Source: Jutongia hominis (lineage in GTDB: Bacteria > Bacillota > Clostridia > Lachnospirales > Lachnospiraceae). Taken from it: a stretch of DNA of 64,000 bases. Below are positions 14,318 through 22,034 of this stretch, piece after piece; position 1 is the first letter of the stretch; each line of letters opens with the position of its first letter. The stretch covers positions 97,672 through 161,671 of the forward strand of contig NZ_JACRSW010000035.1 in assembly GCF_014384965.1 (NCBI RefSeq), read 5' to 3'. The position numbers and the translations under genes were made by a program. Under the pieces are notes generated by a model. That model was given only the letters and a program-made list of their open reading frames with translations. It searched no databases and was not told the origin of the DNA.

Positions 14318-14914
14318 TTACAAAGCAACAAATGTACTTTCATCATTTTTTGTATCAAACATCCACACATTCCCAGAATCACTTACTAAATTACTTATTT
14401 TTGAAATCTCATGTATTGTATATTTTGAAAAATCATCAGGATATTGTTTTATGTTTTTGCATAAAATATTTGCACATGTTTGAAAGTCACAATCATTAGG
14501 ATGAAATAACATCATTGAAACTGGCTTTAAATCTATATGTTTTTTCCTCAATGTAACTGCAAACAATTTTGCTTTCCTATCTACAGTTCTTCCTGCAACC
14601 AAAAAACAAGCATTACTATTTGCTATTAGTTTTGCCCATTCAGTATCCATATTGATAATTGCATTACACATCGAATATATATTACTTGCAAGATCATTAA
14701 CAAACCAATTTTGATAACCTTGCATATCTTTATAGCACTTCATAAAAAAAGATTGTGCTCCATAGTTTCCAGCAAAAACTACAGCCGTATTATTATTAAC
14801 CACTTCTATTTTTATATCATCATCCGATATGAATTTACCCTCTGCATCTGTTATTCTATTGTCCGCTGCTAAATAAACCTTCTTATCCATAACATATCCA
14901 AATATAACACTCAT
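14318..14914 (-). CDS. Proteasome-like Ntn hydrolase, stand-alone
   Basis: A 198-residue protein opening MSVIFGYVMDKKVYLAADNR, the pattern of proteasome beta/HslV-type N-terminal nucleophile hydrolases. The ATG at 14914 is chosen because GGGAGAAG lies just upstream. After removal of Met the chain would begin with Ser1; Asp17 (LAADNR) and Lys34 (DDIKIEVV) fall at the positions of the proteasome catalytic D17 and K33, and AVVFAGNYGA follows as in the family. No ATPase partner is encoded nearby. This may be a small self-contained peptidase or amidase; the role is unknown, and a defence or regulatory function is speculation. Confidence 0.65.
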   Translation of the reverse strand: MSVIFGYVMDKKVYLAADNRITDAEGKFISDDDIKIEVVNNNTAVVFAGNYGAQSFFMKCYKDMQGYQNWFVNDLASNIYSMCNAIINMDTEWAKLIANSNACFLVAGRTVDRKAKLFAVTLRKKHIDLKPVSMMLFHPNDCDFQTCANILCKNIKQYPDDFSKYTIHEISKISNLVSDSGNVWMFDTKNDESTFVAL

Positions 14915-14979
14915 TTTTACTTCTCCCAACATTATTGATTATATGCTCCATTTTACCATATCCACCAACAAAAAAGTAA

Positions 14980-15023
14980 AAAAAATAGGGCATATCAGAT
15001 AAACTAATATCCAATATACCCTA
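14980..15023 (-). terminator. Terminator of the three-gene operon at 15064-16414
   Basis: TAGGG and CCCTA arms (14986-14990 with 15019-15023) with further inner pairing (GATAT/ATATC). On the minus strand TTTTTTT follows. Confidence 0.65.
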
Positions 15024-15063
15024 CATAATTAAATACATATTATATAATTACTAATTCCATCCA

Positions 15064-15591
15064 TTATAACCTTTCGATTGCAATTACCAATTCATTATAA
15101 TATAAAAGCAATTTATCTAATATCTTCACATATTGATCCACTTCATCCAAAAGAGATATGTTATCTTTTCCAACATCTTTGTTTTCACGTAACTGAGCAA
15201 TCTCATTCGGTAGTTCCAGGAGCATTTTCTTTAATTCTTTATACTTTGAATACTTTTTTTCAATTTCTTCTCTACTCTTTCCGTAAAGAAGATTATTTAT
15301 TTTTTCTCTACAAATCAATGTTAACCAATCTGCTGTATCAAAAAAAGCTCTATACTCATGCCCTAATGCTTTAGTCATGTTTTTTTGCATATATAAATCA
15401 GAATCTTTTACTTTGTTTATTCCTTTTCGTGTCGCATATACTCTAATCACATGATCGTATGCATCCCTATGTTCCTTCAATGGTTGTAAAAATAAATCCC
15501 CTTCGGTGGCTAATTCTTCAGCCAACAGCAAATAGTGTTTGGTAAATAAATGTATCTTGCAAATATCATTCCAATATTCTTCAAACTTCAT
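15064..15591 (-). CDS. Hypothetical helical protein, last gene of cargo operon
   Basis: A 175-residue, almost wholly helical protein with no recognised family. Notable segments are LKEHRDAYDHVIRVYATRKG and EYRAFFDTADWLTLICREK, then a charged coiled-coil-like region (REEIEKKYSKYKELKKMLLE). It lies 8 bp after the membrane protein gene at 15600 and just before a terminator. A cytosolic effector or partner of the two membrane proteins is a reasonable guess, no more. Confidence 0.5.
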   Translation of the reverse strand: MKFEEYWNDICKIHLFTKHYLLLAEELATEGDLFLQPLKEHRDAYDHVIRVYATRKGINKVKDSDLYMQKNMTKALGHEYRAFFDTADWLTLICREKINNLLYGKSREEIEKKYSKYKELKKMLLELPNEIAQLRENKDVGKDNISLLDEVDQYVKILDKLLLYYNELVIAIERL

Positions 15592-15599
15592 ACCTATTT

Positions 15600-15896
15600 T
15601 TAAGGCAACTCAACAGAATAAGCTTTTGCCTTTCTATCCTCCAAACTTGTTTTTGATAAAATATTTCCTTGTGCCAAACGAACAGACCCTCTATTCTGAA
15701 TGGATATTCTATTAATTCTTGAATCACTTATATTTTCATATTTCAATTCCTTCATATCGCTACTAAACAATTCCGATGGAAATTCGTATTCAACTTTATC
15801 TGCTGCATTCATATTAGATATAAGAAGTTGCATAATTGGAACAACACTAACAAAAAACAATAATACCAATAATATAATTATAAAATAAATTATCAA
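15600..15896 (-). CDS. Single-span membrane protein
   Basis: A 98-residue protein with one N-terminal membrane span (IIYFIIILLVLLFFVSVVPI) and a polar domain of about 70 residues. It starts with TTG, preceded by GGAGGT at good spacing; the start overlaps the TGA stop of the upstream gene (TTGA). This indicates tight coupling with the membrane protein at 15893. No family recognised. Confidence 0.55.
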   Translation of the reverse strand: MIIYFIIILLVLLFFVSVVPIMQLLISNMNAADKVEYEFPSELFSSDMKELKYENISDSRINRISIQNRGSVRLAQGNILSKTSLEDRKAKAYSVELP

Positions 15897-16414
15897 TCTT
15901 TTACCTCCTCTATCTTAATTTGTAATGGAGAACAACACATTAATGTAATTGCTGAAACTGCAAATGTTACAATAATAGGAAAATTCCCTTCATAATCCAC
16001 AGTATAAATATATTTAAAAACACTCCAAACGGCAAATACAACTCCCCATAACACCATACCGATAATTGCACATACTAATTTAAGTGTTCCTTTTTTCTCA
16101 TCATTACTAAAATAATCTATTGCTGTAAGTATGATAATAGTTGCTAAAATCCAAAGCACATCTCCCCTAAGACAAACCCCAATCCAGTATTGCTTAGTGA
16201 AGTTTTCATTTTTAGATAAATATACAATCATATCAATTAGAATTGGTAAAAAAGAAATAACTATTCCTAAATACCATAAAAGTAATGATTTTATATTTAT
16301 TTTCTTTTTCTTCTTAATACTACATCTTTCAATTTTTCCATTGTACATCATTTGCCTTGCCTTCAAATTATTCATATATAAAAATTGTCTTGCATATGCA
16401 AGACAACCTAACAA
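15893..16414 (-). CDS. Multi-span membrane protein, first gene of cargo operon
   Basis: A 173-codon frame with four hydrophobic segments in the region after a basic stretch (SIKKKKKINIK): about residues 44-64, 85-103, 114-136 and 145-160. The start is uncertain: TTG at 16414 has AGAGG just upstream, while ATG codons at 16375, 16351 and 16348 are also possible; AAGGCAAGG precedes the last two. A perfect 22-bp palindrome lies inside the first ten codons of the long version and would be upstream of the shorter ones. Function unknown. Confidence 0.5.
   Translation of the reverse strand: MLGCLAYARQFLYMNNLKARQMMYNGKIERCSIKKKKKINIKSLLLWYLGIVISFLPILIDMIVYLSKNENFTKQYWIGVCLRGDVLWILATIIILTAIDYFSNDEKKGTLKLVCAIIGMVLWGVVFAVWSVFKYIYTVDYEGNFPIIVTFAVSAITLMCCSPLQIKIEEVKD
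16385..16406. repeat. Perfect 22-bp palindrome
   Basis: TTGTCTTGCAT followed directly by its exact complement ATGCAAGACAA. It lies at the 5' end of the cargo operon and could be an operator. If so, the true start of the membrane protein gene is downstream of it. Confidence 0.6.
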
Positions 16415-16692
16415 TACTGCCTCTACAGGACGTATGGATATTATAACTAATCCACCTATTTCTTAGACTATCTCATTTATAATTGTATCATCTCAATACA
16501 TACTATGCAAGCACTTCTTTAGAATTTTCTAAGTAGCTTGTCCTTATTGTAACATACTTTCCAGCATTTTCTTTAGATTTCAACAATTTTTCTTTAAAAA
16601 ACACTATATACTGTAGTTTTCATCAATACAACCACATCATTTTGTTATTTATTCATAATAAAACATACTATCCAATATATTTATCCATTCTC

Positions 16693-17949
16693 CTAATCTG
16701 TAATCTCAATCTTATAATTCAGCATACCTTCATACACATAATTTGGCACTTTGCCCTTACACTTTTCTGCAAGGTCACAAATATAATCAATCTTACCATC
16801 AATAAATCCAGTATGTGCTTCTTCCTCTGTGTCGAATACACCTATATCCACTTTCTTATTAAGAACATTTATTGATACTGAATATGTACCATCATCATTC
16901 TGCTGGATATTGCTTTCAATTCCTCTATCTTCAAATACTGTATTCAAGAAATGAGTCATAAATGCACACGTTTCTGGACTGTATATATTACCTTCCTTAT
17001 AGAGAAGATCTTTGTCAAGATCAACCTTAGTTCCAGGAATGTAATGTGCATCAAACCATATCTTGAAATTTTGGTAGTTCTGCCATTCAATACAAACTTC
17101 CTTATCCATGTAATAAGGCTTTAATTTATGCACAACATCACTGTAGCACCTCTGGATCATATTCTTCCACTTGATAAATGAGTATGATTCATAATCAATA
17201 TCTCCTCCTACATAACCTACACCTTCATAAGTTCTTTTATTGTACCAAGGCTTCCAATCATCGGGTTTAAACTCTACCGCATTGACATTCTCCATAATCT
17301 GTTTATCTGTGATTGTTCCGTCCTGTTCATGTACCCTCAAAATCTCATTGTATTGTTTATCTGTGACTGGGAATAAATGCTTGTAGTAATTATCCTTCAT
17401 ATCATTGTTCTTATGCCATACCATTGTATTGTTTTTCATGTCATAATTTACAACAAACATCTGAATTACAAGGCTACTGGCAGTTACTTTCTCCTTCCTA
17501 TATCCCCATCTGTTCTTAGACTTGAAATAAACATTCCTATCTAATGTGTAGGTCAATTCCTTTGTTGTTCTTGAATATACACCTTTTACAAGTTGATATG
17601 TGCCATCATCCAACTTCTGAATTATCCTGCCATAATTGGAAGTCCATACAGATTTATAGTCAAATAAACGCACAAACACTTCATCTTTTGCAATATTCGG
17701 AATACCCGATTCCGACCTATACAATATCTGAAAATGGTATGGTTTCTTATATTTTCGTTTTATCCTCATAGACTTATCTTTATGATATATTTCCAAGCCA
17801 TCCGACAGTCTTTGTTGATAACGCTTTTCTCGCATTCCTTCATTGAAGCACTCTTTACATACACATCTTGTATAATTATGGTTTATTCCAAACCTTTCTA
17901 TTGGGAGTTCTCTCCCACATTTCTTACATATTTTTGCTGTATTGTTCAT
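16693..17949 (-). CDS. Phage-type zinc-ribbon protein with HNH/AP2-like C-terminal part
   Basis: A 418-residue protein. It opens with a zinc ribbon (C8, C11, C31, C34: CKKCGRELPIERF and CKECF) of the kind found at the start of phage HNH and homing-type proteins. The middle part has DNA-binding-like repeats (FDYKSVWTSNYGRIIQKLDD). The C-terminal part (WQNYQNFKIWFDAHYIPGTK, VDLDKDLLYKEGNIYSPETC) matches a phage-borne family that resembles HNH endonucleases and is often followed by an AP2-like domain, seen here as YSVSINVLNKKVDIGVFDTE. It is probably a selfish or element-maintenance nuclease-like protein. AAAGGA precedes the ATG. Confidence 0.65.
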   Translation of the reverse strand: MNNTAKICKKCGRELPIERFGINHNYTRCVCKECFNEGMREKRYQQRLSDGLEIYHKDKSMRIKRKYKKPYHFQILYRSESGIPNIAKDEVFVRLFDYKSVWTSNYGRIIQKLDDGTYQLVKGVYSRTTKELTYTLDRNVYFKSKNRWGYRKEKVTASSLVIQMFVVNYDMKNNTMVWHKNNDMKDNYYKHLFPVTDKQYNEILRVHEQDGTITDKQIMENVNAVEFKPDDWKPWYNKRTYEGVGYVGGDIDYESYSFIKWKNMIQRCYSDVVHKLKPYYMDKEVCIEWQNYQNFKIWFDAHYIPGTKVDLDKDLLYKEGNIYSPETCAFMTHFLNTVFEDRGIESNIQQNDDGTYSVSINVLNKKVDIGVFDTEEEAHTGFIDGKIDYICDLAEKCKGKVPNYVYEGMLNYKIEITD

Positions 17950-18036
17950 AATTTGATTTTTCCTTTCGATAATAGACTTGCTCCCATCGGAAGCAGTAAG
18001 AATTTTCAGAATCAGATTTGATTCTGGACATAATAA

Positions 18037-18064
18037 AAGAGTGCAAGTATTAACCTACACTCTT
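18037..18064 (-). terminator. Terminator of the Rep-like gene
   Basis: AAGAGTG and CACTCTT arms with AAGT/ACCT-like inner pairing; TTTTATT follows on the minus strand. Confidence 0.55.
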
Positions 18065-18095
18065 CTCACAAACAGTTTGATTTACAAACTCTATA

Positions 18096-19034
18096 TTATT
18101 TTTTATGTGTCAATGGATCAGCCTCGCCCCATTCATCTGAACATTCTACAAAATCTTGCGGAATGTTATCAAATACAGATAAATCCAATTTATCAGCTTC
18201 CTTAAATTTACCATCTGAATCCAATGTTTCTATCGGCTTGTAATCCAACGACTTATTATATTTGCGACATTCTTCTAATAACTGCACGATTGCAGCAGGA
18301 TTATTTTGATACCTTTTCGCACCATTACAAAAAGCATTGTATCTAAGTTTAATTGACCTTCTATCAATCTTCTCATAATCATCTTCACACTCAACTGATT
18401 CCACATATTTTTCAGCTTCTTGTATGACAAGTGAAGCATCCGCATATCTTCCATAGGAATTGTTGACTTTATGGTATGTTCCGTCAGTCCTACGTTTCCT
18501 ATGCCTGTAAAGATATATCAGCTTCATTTCTTCTAATTGCTCCAAGTAATCATTCACAGTACGTTTACTGCATCCCCATTGTGAAGCCATATCGTCTTGT
18601 GACATATGCCATTCTTTCGTCTTATTATTGATTGTTCCAACCAAATCTACAAAGAATGTAAACAGATTAAAAGGCATTTTTGCATTAGTGAAAATATGTT
18701 GCATTTCCCATAATTCCACTACAACAAATTTCTGATTTTCAGTATCGACCTCTAATCCGTTATTAGAAATAATATAATTATCTCCATCCTGTTCAATTAT
18801 TTCAATTATCTTTCTATCATTAAGAGACTGCAAAGCACCCTTGATATTATCAGCAATACTTCTATCTCGTCTTACTGTTCTTTTCAAAAAACTACCAGAC
18901 AGAAAATATCCAATACCACTAACAGAAGTAATCAGATAATCTTGCTTGTTGCTATATAATCCATTCAAGGCAGCTATCACAGATAACTCTTTTGAATCTA
19001 AATCAATTTCCTTACTTATAAAAATCTTTAACAT
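18096..19034 (-). CDS. Rep-like protein with two winged helices
   Basis: A 312-residue protein. Residues about 1-85 (DLDSKELSVIAALNGLYSNK, ALQSLNDRKIIEIIEQDGDN) and 125-190 (WHMSQDDMASQWGCSKRTVN, DYLEQLEEMKLIYLYRH) are two winged helix-turn-helix units, the layout of plasmid replication initiators and DnaD/RepA-like proteins. The acidic C-terminus ends in PLTHKK. Upstream lie two imperfect 29-30 bp repeats, each with a palindrome, which suits initiator binding sites or autoregulation. AGGAGAAAGG precedes the ATG. It is probably the replication or partition initiator of the element; a pure regulator is the alternative. Confidence 0.6.
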   Translation of the reverse strand: MLKIFISKEIDLDSKELSVIAALNGLYSNKQDYLITSVSGIGYFLSGSFLKRTVRRDRSIADNIKGALQSLNDRKIIEIIEQDGDNYIISNNGLEVDTENQKFVVVELWEMQHIFTNAKMPFNLFTFFVDLVGTINNKTKEWHMSQDDMASQWGCSKRTVNDYLEQLEEMKLIYLYRHRKRRTDGTYHKVNNSYGRYADASLVIQEAEKYVESVECEDDYEKIDRRSIKLRYNAFCNGAKRYQNNPAAIVQLLEECRKYNKSLDYKPIETLDSDGKFKEADKLDLSVFDNIPQDFVECSDEWGEADPLTHKK

Positions 19035-19054
19035 AATAATACGTTGTCCTTTCT

Positions 19055-19127
19055 CCTAAGTACCAAAAACGGCAAAAATTGCCCTTTTATGTAAAAACCT
19101 AAGTGTTCAAAACGTCAAAATTTGACG
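19055..19127. repeat. Two iteron-like repeats upstream of the Rep-like gene
   Basis: CCTAAGT begins both copies (19055-19083 and 19098-19127), followed by CAAAA, CG and CAAAA at matching spacing. Each ends in its own palindrome: GGCAAAAATTGCC (19071-19083) and CGTCAAAATTTGACG (19113-19127). They lie 20-90 bp before the Rep-like start codon. Confidence 0.55.
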
Positions 19128-19202
19128 ATTTCGGTACTGCTATTAAAGGAGATACATTTACTAAAAGAGATCCTTTTTATACCCCTAATGGGGTAATAAC
19201 AT

Positions 19203-19388
19203 CTACTTTGTATTATTTCTTTCTTCTTTGTACTGTTGGTCTAATTCATTGTACTTTTTGTTTATCAGAAATATAATAAATGTATTTCCTGTTTTCTCAT
19301 GCTTACCACAGCCAATAGGTTTGATTCCATGCTTAAATAACCAATTACATTCATCTAAGTCATAGTTATAGTAAATTCCTTTTGACAT
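19203..19388 (-). CDS. Small DUF5659-like protein
   Basis: A 61-residue protein: NYDLDECNWLFKHGIKPIGC, then GNTFIIFLINKKYNELDQQY. The pattern, a loop with Leu/Phe and Gly followed by a hydrophobic strand and a terminal helix, resembles the small DUF5659-type proteins that are common in Firmicutes phages and conjugative elements. Function unknown. It stands alone between the Rep-like gene and a gene-poor stretch. Confidence 0.5.
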   Translation of the reverse strand: MSKGIYYNYDLDECNWLFKHGIKPIGCGKHEKTGNTFIIFLINKKYNELDQQYKEERNNTK

Positions 19389-19443
19389 CTATAAATCCTC
19401 CGCTTACTTTTAAATAATATTTATATAATATTCTCTGATAATG

Positions 19444-19551
19444 CTATGCAGATGATTTATGCTTTACTGATAAGCAGATAAAAGGCTCAACGATTATATG
19501 TTGTCCTATTCTGTGTGTTTCCTCCACACATCTATAAATTGCATTATACAT
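19444..19551 (-). CDS. Possible small protein, 35 residues
   Basis: A frame starting MYNAIYRCVEETHRIGQHII has AAAGGAGG upstream, but with only three bases between it and the ATG. A second ATG seven bases on is better spaced but encodes just 12 residues in another frame. Either the ribosome site serves this peptide inefficiently or the region acts as a leader. The rest of 19389-19780 shows only short inverted repeats such as TTTCTCATTGAGAAA. Confidence 0.3.
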   Translation of the reverse strand: MYNAIYRCVEETHRIGQHIIVEPFICLSVKHKSSA

Positions 19552-19780
19552 TTTCCTCCTTTTTATCGAATCAGAGGTCAAGAAAAAGGTACGGCATAAA
19601 TGACGCACCTTAATAGACCGCTATGTGCAGCAGTCAAATTTATTCAATTTCTCATTGAGAAATGTGCAGAATTGCACGTTAGATATTCTTGAACTCTGAT
19701 ACAGACTTTCTTTTACTTCCTGCCTGTTGGGAAATATCCATACATTTGTTTAGAATCGGTATATGTCTGCCGATTGTAAT

Positions 19781-20356
19781 TCACTTGTTACCCTTTCCAA
19801 GAAACCACAATATATCATCATATGTACCGCTATAAAGTTTCTTGTTGTTATAAATCAAAGAATATTTAGCAAGATCAAGCAATCCTTTGGTTAGCTTGCC
19901 ACTCTTATAATGTTTCAAATATGAACTTGTATTTACCGCAAAATAGCTACTTTCACGTTCCTCTAATATTGCATTAAGATTATTTACACATGATGTTCTG
20001 TATGCTTCTAAATCTTTAACAAAAACTGATATATTTTTTCTAACTGTTCCTTTGTGTGATTTCATAATTGCATACTTATTAGTGTATTCATCAATAGTTT
20101 TTTGCAAAATTTCATCAAGTTCAAGATATTCCCATACACAATTTTCACCATCTAATTTTGCTTGCGTTGTGGATTTAACTAAATGTCCTTTATACAACCT
20201 TAAACGCATATCCTTTTTAGTTTCTCTACTGAAATCTCCCCATTTTTTATACCATTCAGTCAGAATAAAACTCTTATTCGGTGTCATTGGTGCAGAACAC
20301 ATAGAAACCGTTAATGTTTCAATTATCTTTTTCTTCTCCTCTAAATCCTTAATCAT
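19781..20356 (-). CDS. Hypothetical protein in the HU operon
   Basis: A 191-residue basic, helical protein I do not recognise. It has AAAGGAGG upstream, and its ATG overlaps the TGA of the 54-residue gene before it (ATGA), so it belongs to the leftward operon that begins with two HU-like genes. Segments such as KWGDFSRETKKDMRLRLYKG and GTVRKNISVFVKDLEAYRTS are compatible with nucleic-acid contact. A role in replication or partition of the element is possible. Confidence 0.55.
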   Translation of the reverse strand: MIKDLEEKKKIIETLTVSMCSAPMTPNKSFILTEWYKKWGDFSRETKKDMRLRLYKGHLVKSTTQAKLDGENCVWEYLELDEILQKTIDEYTNKYAIMKSHKGTVRKNISVFVKDLEAYRTSCVNNLNAILEERESSYFAVNTSSYLKHYKSGKLTKGLLDLAKYSLIYNNKKLYSGTYDDILWFLGKGNK

Positions 20357-20517
20357 TTTGAATCCTCCTTTATTTCATCTATTGCAACTCTGATATGGTT
20401 ATTTACTATCTGAGATAACCTATCTATATTTAATTCTCCATATAGATTCAATAAATCACAAATATTTTCTTCTGTCAAAATTGCAATTCTATCTTTTAAA
20501 TCAATCCTCTGTATCAT
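20353..20517 (-). CDS. Small acidic protein, 54 residues
   Basis: A short frame (MIQRIDLKDRIAILTEENIC to the end EIKEDSK), starting inside the last codons of the HU-like gene at 20501 and ending in an ATGA overlap with the next gene. Overlaps on both sides show it is a true member of the operon. The sequence is amphipathic and acidic and might fold as a small helical adaptor. Function unknown. Confidence 0.55.
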   Translation of the reverse strand: MIQRIDLKDRIAILTEENICDLLNLYGELNIDRLSQIVNNHIRVAIDEIKEDSK

Positions 20518-20800
20518 TCTGGTTATCCCTCACAATCTCTGTAAGTCTTGAACCTGGTAATATCTTCACTATCTTATGTTCTTTTTCCATAATAGTTTTT
20601 CCATAAGGTGCTATATATCTTTTTCGTGGCTTCTTTGTTATGGTTTTAAGTGTGAATATTTCTTTCAGAAACATTGATTCATCCTCTTCAATTACATTAA
20701 CCATAACTTCCTTAAAAGCAAGCAACATTTCTTTTATATCCTTCTTATAAAGACCTGTCTTATCGGCAATTCTGTTTACAATATCTCTCTGATTTACCAT
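20501..20800 (-). CDS. HU/IHF-family DNA-binding protein
   Basis: A 99-residue protein of the bacterial histone-like family: helical N-terminus MVNQRDIVNRIADKTGLYKK, then the beta-arm region KEIFTLKTITKKPRKRYIAP with the family's Pro-containing arm, and the C-terminal helix (VKILPGSRLTEIV; compare the usual FxPGxxLKxxV). It would bend DNA as a homo- or heterodimer. A second HU-like gene lies five bases upstream, so an IHF-like heterodimer specific to the element is likely. Confidence 0.75.
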   Translation of the reverse strand: MVNQRDIVNRIADKTGLYKKDIKEMLLAFKEVMVNVIEEDESMFLKEIFTLKTITKKPRKRYIAPYGKTIMEKEHKIVKILPGSRLTEIVRDNQNDTED

Positions 20801-20805
20801 ATATT

Positions 20806-21129
20806 CTATTTTCCTTCCTTTGATAGATTTTTACACGCATTATTCAGTTTTGTACCTGTCTTAATTTTCGCCTTATATCGTGCTGGAATATTGACTATTG
20901 ATTGATCCGCTACATTCTTAATCTGCTTTGATTTATATAGCTGTGGATAGATAGTCATATAACCTTTTAATTTGATGCTATCACCTTCAGATAAAATATC
21001 TGCTACAGTATCTAAAAATGCTGTCAGAATAATATCTGTTGTCTCTGGCGATATAACCAATCCATTCTCATTTTCAACTCTTTCAATAATCCGTCTTACA
21101 ATACCAGGCTTAATAATTTCTTCTTTCAA
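20806..21129 (-). CDS. Second HU/IHF-family protein
   Basis: A 107-residue protein with HU-like layout: IVRRIIERVENENGLVISPE, ILTAFLDTVADILSEGDSIK, LKGYMTIYPQLYKSKQIKNV and a shortened end. The arm is less canonical than in its partner. It starts with TTG, supported by GGAGGAAG at good spacing. First gene of the leftward operon 21129-19781. The pair is probably a dedicated architectural heterodimer for recombination or replication of the element. Confidence 0.65.
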   Translation of the reverse strand: MKEEIIKPGIVRRIIERVENENGLVISPETTDIILTAFLDTVADILSEGDSIKLKGYMTIYPQLYKSKQIKNVADQSIVNIPARYKAKIKTGTKLNNACKNLSKEGK

Positions 21130-21271
21130 TATGTTTCTTCCTCCAATTCTTCAAATGAAATCACTATTTCTTATACCACGTTATATAATGGCTTAAATGT
21201 GCTTATATGGCTCATATTCGGCTTCAAATGACTTTTATGCATATTTCCTTACCTTGAATTTTAAGGCACTA

Positions 21272-21318
21272 AAATAAGCCCACATACTCATAATAAATAC
21301 AAGTATGTGGGCTTATTT
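21272..21318. terminator. Strong 17-bp hairpin, probable bidirectional terminator
   Basis: AAATAAGCCCACATACT (21272-21288) pairs perfectly with 21302-21318. A-rich left and T-rich right flanks allow function in either direction. It insulates the HU operon from sequence at the element end. Confidence 0.6.
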
Positions 21319-21630
21319 AGATGTCCTAATATTCTATTTTTGTACCAAACTTACTTACACAGTTACTACACAATCACTACACAATTTTGCCATTAAGATA
21401 CATAAATTTGCATAGAGATATATGTTACTTTCAAATTGCTCAAACACTGATAATATAAGGCTTTATAGGCTTTTATAGAGATATGTAAAGATACGTGAAA
21501 TTGGTACTGAAATTACGATTCCTAGTTTCATTTTCTATCTTTCCTTTCTTGTAAACCTTGATTTTACGGAGCTTGCGGGTTTTGGCATCTCGTTTATGTA
21601 CCAATCATGTACCAATTTTTTGAGAGCAAA
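21319..21630. other. Right-end region of the mobile element
   Basis: No gene seen. GTACCAA or its complement occurs at about 21333, 21503, 21598 and 21609, and ACTACACAAT is directly repeated near 21363 and 21374. Repeated short motifs of this kind are typical of arm-type recombinase or excisionase sites at an element end. Confidence 0.35.
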
Positions 21631-21635
21631 AAAAA

Positions 21636-21686
21636 TTAAACCACTTTCAAAGCATCCACAATCTGGTCGATTTCTTTATAAATAAG
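21636..21686 (-). pseudogene. Remnant resembling the tail of a cysteine desulfurase
   Basis: Sixteen codons ending in TAA read LIYKEIDQIVDALKVV, preceded by a stop. KEIDQIVDALKVV resembles the C-terminal helix of NifS/SufS-type aminotransferases. It directly follows the presumed element end, so it could be the 3' end of the gene at the insertion site. The match is short and therefore uncertain. Confidence 0.3.
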
Positions 21687-21837
21687 TCACAAAACTCAAA
21701 TTTAATCATAGCATAAAAGGGGGGAAATGTAAAATCTTATATTACGATCTGTGCCACCATCGCTTTTTCCCATATTGGAATGCTTATATTATCTGATTCC
21801 AATCTCATCACTCTCCCAAACCCAACTGATGCTTTAA

Positions 21838-22026
21838 AAGGTCGTTGATTTTTTGTATGATATCAAAAAAATACCTTTTGAAATTCAGGCTTCTTCCGCA
21901 TTTACCGACCGCGAGCAGGGACGCAATGCTTTTATGACACTCTGCCAGGAAGCAAAACAAAATAGCATTCAGTATATGTCTCTTGACGAGATCAACGCAG
22001 AAATACAAAAAGCCCGCTATGGGTAG
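21838..22026 (+). pseudogene. Headless RelB/DinJ-type antitoxin
   Basis: A 62-codon frame opening after a stop encodes KVVDFLYDIKKIPFEIQASS and ends QYMSLDEINAEIQKARYG. KIPFEI and the terminal SLDEINAEI helix fit the C-terminal half of RelB/DinJ-type antitoxins. The N-terminal ribbon-helix-helix DNA-binding half, start codon and ribosome site are missing. It directly precedes the PIN toxin gene, eight bases away, which is the normal antitoxin-toxin order. Confidence 0.55.
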
Positions 22027-22034
22027 GATGATGT

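Noticed and set aside
1281..21607. TTTATGTACCAATCA at 1281-1295 and 21593-21607 as possible attachment repeats
   Set aside because: A 15-bp AT-rich match is expected by chance in 64 kb, and the first copy lies inside the element near a terminator. The shorter GTACCAA cluster at the right end is the more convincing signal.
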